From positions 16,896,345-16,960,344 of the forward strand of contig OW203762.1 in assembly GCA_934045905.1 (NCBI GenBank): DNA of 64,000 nt, given 5' to 3'. The DNA is from Leuctra nigra (taxonomy: Eukaryota; Arthropoda; Insecta; Plecoptera; Leuctridae). Every line of letters starts with the position of its first letter. Position 1 is the stretch's first letter. The notes beneath the pieces were generated by a model. That model saw only the letters and a program-made list of their open reading frames with translations, did not search any database and was not told where the DNA came from. Both the position numbers and the translations under genes were made by a program. Positions 41,401 to 53,400 of this stretch are shown piece after piece.

Positions 41401-44400
41401 GGAAGACGGCAGGACGCGCGCGCAACACTTCACAGTAGACACGCTGAGCGAGGGAACCATCCTGCGCGCGCTGGTGCTAGATGTCGACCAGAAGCAACCT
41501 GGTGCGCATGTCACGCTGTATGTCGACTGCGTGTCCCAGGGAATGGTGGCAACACCGCGGACTATGAGGGAGATGTATGAACGCATGGCCAATCCCAGGC
41601 TGCAAGTGGTGAGTAGAGTACATTTGGCAGCGTTGGCAGGACCGAGGTCAAGTTGAAAGCTCGCATTGTAGACTTTCTTCTGCATGAGTGGGAAGGATTT
41701 TATTATGGGTGCTAGGTAATTGATTGCAGGTGGTGATACGTGGGGGGGGGGGGGATATAGTTAATCGAGCAAATGGTGATTAAAATCCAGAAAGCTGTTA
41801 ATAAAATTTATCTTTAAACACTCTACGTATTTTTTCGAATTTAATCTGTCGTTTGGATCAAGACTTTAGTATCTTATAAAATAAACGTGTTGCGCTTATA
41901 AAACATGACTCAGTGATCTAGTTTTCATAAGATAAAAAGCATATAAGCAAATGATGGAGGAAATGAATCAAGATTATAAGTGAAAGAAGGATATTATCCA
42001 AAATAAATGCTTATTTGGCAGTTTTTGAGAATGCATTCATTCCCCAACATGCTATAGAGTAGCCGAAATGCATGTTAAACGTACCAAAAGAACTCGCCCT
42101 CGTAAATAAAATAAGGCAAATGCTTTGCAGAGCACCGGAAATATCCTCGAAATTATTTCAAAATAGACTTTTAACATGTAAACAACTCTCTAAATTATTG
42201 ACCGATTACGTTAAAAAAAATACAATATTTTAATATGTTGATCTTGCAAACTTTCATCATGGTCGGAAAAAGGGATTCAATAAGAAGAGGATTTCGTTCA
42301 AAACTAAATGCAGCAAACCAAGCAAGTGTGCTTTAAATTAATATAAAATTTCAGCTTGATCGTACAAACAAACGGATGAAGTAAACAGAGATTCGAGACA
42401 AAATAGTTCAAAGGTTTCGCTCTCATCGCTCCATTAGTAACTTCTTGATCACACAATAATTTTGCAGTATAGTTCAGTTTAATGAGATATTGTGACAGAC
42501 AATCATTTTTTTTATACTTGATGTATTATATTTAGTTTCATAAATGCAATAACTTATAGGAATTATATTGTTTTCCCAATTCCATATTGATGGAATCCGG
42601 CTCTCGGCCATAAGATTAACATTACATGGAAATGGAATCAAATTCCATCCGAATTGTGAATTAAAAGTTCTAGAATAGAGTCCCGGGCTCAAAAAAACTC
42701 CCAATCCCTCTCATCAGTCTGATCCTCATAAAACGCGATGTTTTCACACTGGCAACACCCTTGTGTCGGCCTATATATGTCCCGTCTCCTGCGCGCCTGG
42801 TGGGCGCTGTGTGGGCGCGGAGAGGTGATCTCGGGCGGAGGCTGCATGCCAGCCATGCGGTCGCGCATGTGGGCAGTTTAGGACACACTCACGACGACGT
42901 AAATCAACGAGAGTGCCGCCAAATAAGGCAACTTCTCTCTATTCACCGCGGAGAGTTTCCTCATAATGCAGTCGTTATGAAACCAGTTTCCTGGTCTATG
43001 AATGTTTCAAGCAGGTAGATTGACATGATGCTGGAACTAGGATGATGATGTATAGACAGTTGAGCGTGGGATTTCAGGATGTTATGAAGATATGGAATTC
43101 GATAGATTTCTCAAAAGTTTAGAAATCTACTATCCTCTATCATAAGAAAATAAGGTTACAAATCAAATACATATGGTAAAAACAATGTTACGTTTAGATG
43201 TGAAGTTATGTTGTTGGCCTTTTAAACGATGTATAAGATAATAGTATATAATTACAAAATAAATTATTAAATTATACAGAATCATTTATAATCTGATAAT
43301 AATTTATAATCTTCTAATATAACAGATTAATAATAGACAATTCGAATGAAATCAATTTTCAAGAAAAAAAAATTACAGATTACATCCTAACAATTAATTT
43401 ATCTGGAATAATGAACCTACTTATAAATAAAATTGGTGGATTGGAGGAGGGAAGCGGGAGACCATTTGAAATTATGAAGGTTCAGGAGGCGACATTAGGG
43501 CTCCAAAGCCATGTATAAGACCACACAAGAGAAAGAGTGATACATAATATACTAGCTCACTCAGTCAAGAAGTTAAAACAAATCCCCCACTTCAGTAACC
43601 TAGAATTGATTCGTATTCACCTTCAGCCAAATCAAAGAAGTTCGTAACGACAATGGCCGTGCTCTTGAATCCTTTTAACTCGTCTGACACTGACTGATTC
43701 ATGTGGCATTGTCATAGTACTTTGCCAAGTAATTCGTTTGTCTGACTTTTGTCTGATTGATTTTATGTTCTCTTAGTCACTGTCCATGACATGGGTTTGA
43801 TTTACGTTTTATGGATATTGACACGAAGCAATATAAATGTATAGAGTTGATCATAATTTACGACATCAGAGAAGCACATTCTAAATTATTACACTCTCTG
43901 TACCATTGAGAAGAGAAAATAATGGTGTCTTCAAAATCAAATCGAACTTTATTTCCTAAGAAATAGAGCTGATTGTGTGGATATTCCCCAATTCTCCCAT
44001 CGTGGAACAAATCAGGAACAGATCAATATCAATGTGAACATAATTTATGCGATAACTGATTGTGTATAAACTTCCAATCAAGAGTCTGACAAATAGAACA
44101 GTGGCACCAACGAATGAATATGCTGATATATTCGAAATATATGAAAAACGATAGCGATTTAAGGGGAAGGACGGAAATGAAGTCCTGTGCCATTTACAGA
44201 TTGTTGCCGCTCGTTGAAGAGCCTATGTTGAAAAGAAGAAGTAGTAGATAATTAATTGAGTTCCTTGTTGTTCATTGACAACTTCAAAAAATGATTTAAA
44301 AGTAACAAACAATTATATTTTTTCTACGTCTTTCAAATTTGAAAATATTGCACTTTACGTGAAAATTTGGAAACTTATCTCTACTTTTAGGAAATTAAAT

Positions 44401-47400
44401 TTAAACCCCCGTCACGAGTTAGCTATCAAACACACAAATAACAATTATCTCTTCAACTTTATCCCTTCAACATGCAATCTATATCTTCTCCACCCTCTAT
44501 TGTCTTGATCGTCATCGGTGTTGATGTTGATGTTGATGTTGCAGTACCGCGAGCGACGCTACTCCATGGAGGTCGACGGCAACACTCCGCTCAGCAGCGT
44601 ATTAAACCGCAACAACTGTCCGACGACGACGACGATCACCAACCACATGGAGGGAATCCAGGCTCAGCAACCTGCCTCGCCCAATGAGATCAACCCTCTG
44701 CGTCGTGGCGACATCCCCGTCATACACGACTGTGACGACAAGGGTAAGTCCGACGTACAGGAGGTGGAGGTCGAACCCGGTTCTCCATGCAGAGAGTCAA
44801 TTATCATGGATGACGTCGACTTTACCAGTACAATGTGGACCTCTTGGACAACCATTAATCTGTAATCTTCATTTCTACGGTTTTATCAGATTACCGTTTT
44901 TAGAGAATCATTGAAATTAAATTGTGGTCCAGGTAGCACATTCCCGTAATGATGACCAATTAGCCAATTACAATATGACTTGTATAAATAGAATCTTTGT
45001 AAATTTCATGGTGGCGCAATAGTATAGGAAGAGACTGTATTTTACAGTGAGTTTTGTTTTGCAGATAGTTTGTTGATGAAGACGCTGAACGAGCTCATCC
45101 AAGTTGTCAGGAGGTTGAAAGAAGAGACGGAAGTTCTGGTAAGTATTTCATTGCGGCTTTTGGATACGGATCAAAACTCCCTATCAGCATCCTTATGAAG
45201 ATGGGCTCAGCTTTTGATAAAAAATTAAAAAAAACACTATGTGTCAAAATAGAATGGTATTATAATGTACATAAAATGGCTCCATTCCTTGATGGAGACA
45301 ATTAATAACAGCTCTTTTTAAGTCAAAATTCCACTGTGAATTTCGATCATACAAACGATCGTTTTTTTAACAAAAGCTGAGCCTATTATTACAAATAATA
45401 AAATAAATAATAATAATAGGCTCAGCTTTTGATAACAAAAAACACTATGTGTCAAAAGAGAATGTTAATATAATGTACATAAAATGGCTCCATTCCTTGA
45501 TGGAGACTATTAATAACAGCTCTTTTAAGTCAAAATTCCACTATGAATATCGGTCATCTTGCTTTAAAGTGAATCGTTGACAACTAAAAAGTTGTTAAAG
45601 TACTTATAAATACGCCATTAAAAGAAGCATTTTTATGTTAATTCTATCTATTCCTTTCCTCTTGTCACATACCTATAGTATGAGTTACCACTTTACTGCG
45701 AAAATTAATTGTTTCGTAGTTTTAACTTTATCTAAAAATGATAGTTCACCGTGAATGTGATTCACATTTGTTAATAACAAAAATTTCACCTTTGCCAATA
45801 TCATTCATCGCATCAATTAGTAGTATTGTCCTCCATCTAATCTAATCCTCCTGTGTGGTCTACAGCGCGAAGACAACCGCATCCTCCGGCGATTGCTGGA
45901 AGAGTGCGACCTCTGCCGCCCCCGTCAACCCCAACCCCTGCGCGCCTCCTGCCAGAGTCAACCTGCACCCTGCTTCCCTGGGGCGCAGTGCCACGACACC
46001 GCCGAGGGACCGCGTTGTGGCCAGTGTCCCCGCGGCTACGTCGGCGACGGACGCAGCTGCAAGCCCGGCCTGACCTGTCAGGATCGACCGTGCTTCGCCG
46101 GAGTCCAGTGTCACGACACCGTCGAGGGGTTCAGGTGTGATCAATAGAAGATTCCGATGACAAATACCGAGTAGATTCACTATGTAGTTATAAACGGTAC
46201 GGGTACACTTACATGATAGTCGCACAAGTCTGCGAAAAAAAACTGTTACCAACTGTCAATCTTTTAACCAAGTAACTAGAAACAAAGCTGGAATTACAGG
46301 GTAAGTTGGAGGTAAACACCTTCATCTCAAAGTCATAAATAACCAAGTTACCTTACCTATAAGTAGATCTGATTACACTTTTATCAGTATCTTGATTGCT
46401 AAGTACACAAAACTTTAGCACACTTGTACTTACGTTTTATACTTCACGAAAAGAGCTGTAGTGATTGCCAGCTCTCCATTTACATCTTCTATACAGACAA
46501 AAGATGACAGGAATTGTCGTTATTATAGTTTACGTTGACATCACGTGTCATAGTGACTTGTTAGCGCGGCAACCAATCAGATGCTTAGGTTCAATCGGCC
46601 TCGAGAGAAGCTAGACTTCTGATTGGTCAACGCGCGTTCCGCATGATTCTTCTCACTTGCAAACGCAATACACAATACTTCTCTTGGGGAATATCTACAT
46701 GGAATCAGTGGAAGGTGATTGGGTACTACTTGTCACGGCACGGTGTAGGCACGTATGCGCACGGTGCAGGCCCGGTGTAGGCACGGTGAATGCACGGTGT
46801 AGGCACGATGCAGGCCCGGTGCAAGGCACGGTGTGAGCTTCAAGAAGGTGTCATGTAATCGCCACGGTGTGCCAGGTGTGCGTCGTGCCCGAGCGGCTAC
46901 ACTGGCGACGGACAGCGCTGCAAGCCGCGCGGAGGGTGTGAGAACAACCCCTGTCACCACGGCGTGCAATGCGGCAACACCGACTCGCCGCCCTTCTACC
47001 GCTGTGGCTCCTGTCCCGTAGGCTCCACCGGCAATGGCACCTCCTGCCACGATCTGGACGAGGTATTTCACTGGTATTATACACGTTTCTCCACAACTAG
47101 ACGACCCAGAACGACCCCACGATGCTGAAATGCAACACATCTTCTAGCCAATGTTCTAATCTTCATTAACTTCTTAGTCTAAATGTTACCAATTTGTTTA
47201 TACCAGTCTTGTTTTGTGCAGCTTGAAAATAAAACCACTTATGCAGTATCATCGTTGTGGAGACCAAATCTACGGCACCACTTTTCTATTAAAGACTCTG
47301 TATTTTTCCAAATAAAACCATTTTAATACAGCATTTTCACTGAGTTTTCTTTTCAACCTGCATCAAAGCACTTACATTAGGACCGGTCTTACAACTTCTA

Positions 47401-50400
47401 CATAGGAGATCTTTCAATATCTAACAAATATCAGGAGGAAAGCTATCAAAGAGTTTATCTGGAAGATATAAGACCGGTTCTAAGAATCCGTTGCACATCA
47501 CACGACCCGGACAGGAAAACTTTATCAAAATTTATTTATAAGTCTAAATTGATTATTGAAGATTGAAACTTTCAAAAGTTAGAAAGAGGAGAGTTCAACA
47601 ACAACATACCAATTTTCTGAAGATTAGACTTTAAGACAATATTTTAATGATTGGATGTAGATTTTAGAACACTGGAGCTGCCTATGGTTACGAGAGGTAC
47701 TCTAAAATATGATAATATGTTGACACTTCAAAATTGCAAATATATTGAGATCAGAACAAGATTATATAGAACTTTAGTGGACATGGTCACACTTATTAGG
47801 ATTACACAATTACACCTTAGATATTCAAAAACTAACTGGAAAATAATATTAAAACCACTCGGCCATGGCGTTATGAATTGACCAACGCAGAGTTAAACTA
47901 TATGAAAGATGTCGCAAATGAAAGCGCTGGAGAGTCGAGTTGGAAATGAGATGATGTGTTGGGGCAGTGCGACCTGGCTGAACCCTGCGACCCGCGCGTG
48001 CGCTGTGTGAACCTGCACCCCGGCTTCCGCTGCGACCCGTGTCCCGCCGGGTTCACCGGAAGTGGCGGTCTGGAGGGCGTCGGACTGGAGGTGGCACATC
48101 GGCAGAGGCAGCGGTGCTACGACATCGACGAGTGTGCTGACGGGAGGAACGGCGGCTGCGCGTCCCACTCGCAATGTACCAACACGGAGGTGAGGCGCTT
48201 TCTAACAGCAGCTTCCTTGAGCAAGATCATGGATCACACGTCAGAGTTGATCAAACTTCAGGGAGGGCGCTGATAGGGTGGGCATGGAGCGGCGGACGAT
48301 TATTTAGGGTCTGGAATGGCACATAATTTCCACTGAAAGTAGTGTTGGGTTTTCAAAGAAAGTAAAGCTCCGCAGGGCTGTTTTCGGATATATAAATCAA
48401 CATAAACGAATTTGGGACGCTCAAAATACTACTTCTTGTGTAAAATATGATTGGAATATCACATAAAACAGGGGTGGATTGTAAAATTACCAAATAAAGG
48501 CTTGATCTATATACAGCATACAACTTGAATGCGGTATATTTTCATAGAATTATTCAGTCTGTTTTTTTTATTACTTATTTCAAATTATAACTAAAAATTC
48601 AAATTCAAAGAGTAATAAAAGTATCATGGATTATTTTTGGGTGGGCAGAGGGTGGGCAGTAGACAATTTTGGCGCCGTCCCTGTCAAACTTTCTTAAAGT
48701 AAGATACAGGAGATCATTGAAGTTACTCAAAGTGGCAGACAGTGGTTGGTCAAGTGTGAGGCATAAAACATGACACAGCTGTTACGTAATTTTTGTTATA
48801 ATTCAAGATATTATCTTAAAAGTTTGAGGGGTACAGAGGACAAATGATACAAGTTCGTTTATGGAGAAAATTAATGTTTCAAAACATTCGATCTCGGTTT
48901 GAAGGATATAATTACAAATATCCTTAAAATAAATTCTTTAACTTGACCTGTCAAATTATAGTTCTCAATTTAAAGAACCTAGAAGGAAATTTGAATGATT
49001 TTTTAAGAATTGTTGTGGAGAATAGACGTCTCAGGACTCAGGAGTTATCAGTCACTGTAATTTCACATAGATATAGAAACGTCATCTCATCTCTGTTGTG
49101 TGAAGGTCCTTGAGAGGCCAAGGTCAAGTATTGAACACACAATGTGACATCTCTAGGGCTCGTACCGATGCGGCACCTGCAGGAGCGGCTACATCGGCAA
49201 CCAGACCATCGGCTGCCACAACGCCCCAGGTCACTGTCCAGACGGCACGCGTTGTGACTCCAATGCAGAGTGTCAGCGCCACGGCAACAGATATGTCTGC
49301 AAGGTACGTTCATGATGATACGCAGAAGTCTGTCCTATCAATTGCCTCTCGTAGCTTCAGCAATGAACAGTATCTTTTCTCTCACAAACTACAATATAGA
49401 TAATTTCACAATTATGCGTAAGTTAAACGCACAGAGAGTTTTTAATTGCAACCGCGATTTTGTTCTATGTATTACAGAACCATGCGAGAGAGGGACATAA
49501 AAAAGCTAAAATTCATGCGTTTCTTAGTTTTGAAGTTGTGAAAGAAAAGTCAACTTCAGAGTGATCAATTAAATGCAACAAAAATAGTCAATCTCAAGAA
49601 ACGTACCCTTTTTGTAGAATCTATTGCCCTTCTTAGTGAAGATGAGAGACTATAATCAGATGTAATAGGCCCGATGTACTGTGTACATTTTCTCGATTTT
49701 AGGTACGTGGCATACTTTTGGAATCATGTGTAAACAAGCTTTCTCAATTTCGATTGACTGAAGTCAACAAAGTTTCGAGTACCTATCCTCTAGAAAATGA
49801 CTGGTGTCAGTTTTACATGGCTGGAAGGAGGCAGAAATACTCCTCAAGAATCATTGCATTGGACATCAGGCCTTCTACCTCAAGATGTAATTCTGATTAC
49901 AATTAAGTGTCTGTTTGATTTGGCAGTGCAAGATCGGATGGGCAGGCGACGGCCTCGTGTGCGGGCCGGACGGTGACCTTGACGGATGGCCAGACTTTGA
50001 CCTTGGTTGCAAGGATCCGCGATGCAGGAAGGTGAGTACACCTCTCCACCGAGGGGCTTATAACGACTAAAAAATCGGTATTCACTTAAATTTTTTTAAA
50101 AAAATACATACAAAAACAAGAAAAAAAACTAAAATAAAAAAGGAGAATAAAAAATAATAATTTGAAAATCAAAAAATCAAAGAAAATGAAAAAAAATCAA
50201 GAAGAAAATAAAAAATCACTTAAAATCAAAAAGCTAAAAATGCTATGGCTAGATGCTCGACATCCACACAGCATCCTCCCTCCATCCCTCTCACCTCACC
50301 ATCTTGTGCTTGCAGGACAACTGTGTGGGGCTGCCGAACTCGGGCCAAGAGGACGCCGACGGAGACAGGATGGGCGATATCTGCGACGACGATGCCGGTA

Positions 50401-53400
50401 GGTGACTGACAGATACTTTACTCATCTTATTCTCAAACCCACGTGACAGATCACATGACTGACACGTGCTCTTGTTTCAGACAATGACGGGGTCCTCAAC
50501 AGTCCAGTGAGTACAGCTATCAGTATCTACTAATCGTAGAGGCGTGAAAACTTCAACACATCGGGGGTGCGTTGTCAGGTGACAAGCTTCTCATCTCATC
50601 CGTGAAGGTCGTGAATAACATTGAGATGAAAAAATTGTCACTCGAGAACAAAGTTGTCATTTTACATAATCGCACCCCAGGTGTTGTTCAAAAACATAAA
50701 AAAATCATGACGAAAAAAATTAGATATGCAAGTAATAAAAAAACGAAAAGATCGCAAACCCCGTTGTCTTAAAAAACAACGATGTTTTCGTGGCTTCCTC
50801 AGTTGAGAGGCAAATTATGGGAAGGTTCCCATCTAATAAGCTACGACCTCCCGTCCATCATTAAACATTCTTCATTATCATAATCATTCATTTGTCGCCA
50901 TTGTTAAAAACACTCGCAATGTAACTCGTGTTCAGGACAACTGTCCGCTGGTCTCGAACCCCGACCAACTGGACACGGACCAAGATGGCGGCGACAAGCA
51001 AGGCGACGCCTGTGACAACTGTCCCACGATGCCGAACTTCGACCAGGAGGATGTCGACAAGGACGGCAAGGGCGACGCCTGCGACGACGACATCGACAAT
51101 GACGGTAAATATACGTCAAGCTTCTGTACACTGATGATCAGAAGACATTTTTACAAGAGGAGGCAAACCAAATTGTAGGGTGGGCAGGGCACAACAAATT
51201 ATATGCAAAATGGCAAAGTACAGGCATCTTCAATTAAAAACCAGGACAAAGAATTTCCACACTCACAAAATGCACATAAAAACAATTAGGCGACTGGACG
51301 GGGCGCATAGCCCCGGGAAAATTTCGATTTTCTGGATGGATTAAATTGTTGGAAAATGAAAACAAAACATGATCAATGCAAAACAGCGACATTTCGTATG
51401 TTTCCTCAAATTTCGATAGAAGTGTAATTATGTACTCATTAAAATACTGTTTTCACTTAATATTTACACAATTTCTGTAAGTTTTTAATTTAACTTATAT
51501 AACTAATTTAACTATAATAAATAAAGAAAAACAATCTATTCAATGGGGAACTGACAGCGACAGGTCCGTCCAAGGGTGGCTTTACCTCCCTTGGGTATGG
51601 CTTGTTTCATATTAGGAACAAGATGGCGGTAGGTGATAGTTGCAGTATTGCGGCATCCAGCAGTGTTCGTGTAATTATTAATTATAAATGTCTTAAGTGT
51701 TGCAAGAAAGTTGTCAACGGCATACAGTGTGATGGATGTGACAGATGGTTGCATTTTAATTGTGCAAACATAGCTTTTATGGACATAGAAGAGGTCCAGA
51801 AATTGGCTGAATGGACTTGTAGGTTATGTTTAGACAATTGTAGTAGTGAGGACAACAAGTGTGGTGATTATGGAATGGACAAACAACAAGACTTCCAAGA
51901 ACAATTCCAAGAACAACTGCACTCGATTAAAATGCTTCTACAATCAACATACGATGACATAAGGAAGAAATCGACTGAATCGCGTGATATAGCAACTTCG
52001 CTAACCCGTGAGATGCGAGAAAAGGTCAGTGAAATGCAGTCAAACTTCAAAGATCTTAGGCAGGAAGTGAGCCTGGAATCCAATACCATCGAGAAGAGGA
52101 TTCAACTCATCTCCCAGCAGGTTACGATGCTTAGTGATTTACATCTCATTATATCACAAAAAGTTGACCTCTTGGCTTCTACCGTTCAAAGTGTTGATGC
52201 TAGTAGCAGCCTGCTTAGTGAAGACTGTAATGTAGAATCAAGACTGCTTCGGTCCACTTCCACACCACTCAAAAAACAGTGTGTTGAAATCCGAGACTGC
52301 GACTTATTCGGACTGGGCGAAGACGTTTCCTTGGTGATTACTGTAGCGAAAGATTTGGTTATGTCTGGTGGCATCGCAAAGGAGATTACTACTAGGTTTG
52401 GGGGGGTCGAAGAACTCAAGAACCAGAAGAAGAAGGTAGGGGAAACTGCAATTCTTACACGGAACAACAAATCCATCTTCTTCATGGTCCTAAAAAATAG
52501 ATCAAAGAGAGGCAAGCCTACCCTTAAATCTATCTCTCAATGCTTACAAGACCTCAAACATCAATGTGTTGCTAAAGGCATCAAACATGTTGCCATGCCT
52601 AAGATCGGGTGTGGTCTTGCTGATAGATTGAAATGGAAACTAGTATGTAAGATAATTGATAATGTATTCGCCGACACTGAAATTAAAATAACAGTATGCA
52701 TTTGGACTCATCTCACGACCAGGAAAAACATGGAGCAAGAGAACATTACAGCTGAGAACGACACAGCGGCCCTAGTAGCGGAGGACACCGCGAGCTTGAC
52801 ACATGCAGTGGAGAACACAATTGTATGGGGTGATTCAATTCTCTACAATACGAGGAAGATTGCCAGAAACCGTGGGAAGTCCTTGGACGTCCACTGCAAA
52901 CCTGGAATTAGGATGGACCAGATGTCTAAAGTTATTAATTCTAGCATTACTGTTACTAATTATAAAACACCAAATGTAGTCATCACCCATGTTGGTACGA
53001 ATAGTGTGAAAGGTTGGCTAAAAAATGGTGAAATTGTAGGAGACACTCTTGACTTGATGGCTAGCCTCAAATTAAAATATAAGGGTTCCAAATTTGGTAT
53101 TATTGGAATTATCCATAGGCGTGATGTTGCAGATATATCTATTGATAAACTTAATGATGAGATGGACTGGGTTGTAACAGATTGTGGAGGAACCTTCATT
53201 GACCCCAACTTCTGGATGGGAACTGACTGTATTGGGCGTGATGGACTACATCTAAGTGTAAAGGGTAACGAAATTATGACAAACATAGTCCTAGGGCTTT
53301 CAAGAAAGTTAAATTCTCAAGCAAATACTGTGAATGCGAATATACATAGCGAAAAAAACTAATTAGCAAGAGTGGCGCAGAACCTGACATCCTATCTGAT

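Noticed and set aside
40913..41580. Overlapping 110-127 residue frames in the exon 3 array
   Set aside because: Products of reading through tandem exon copies out of frame; only the last copy is a proper exon.
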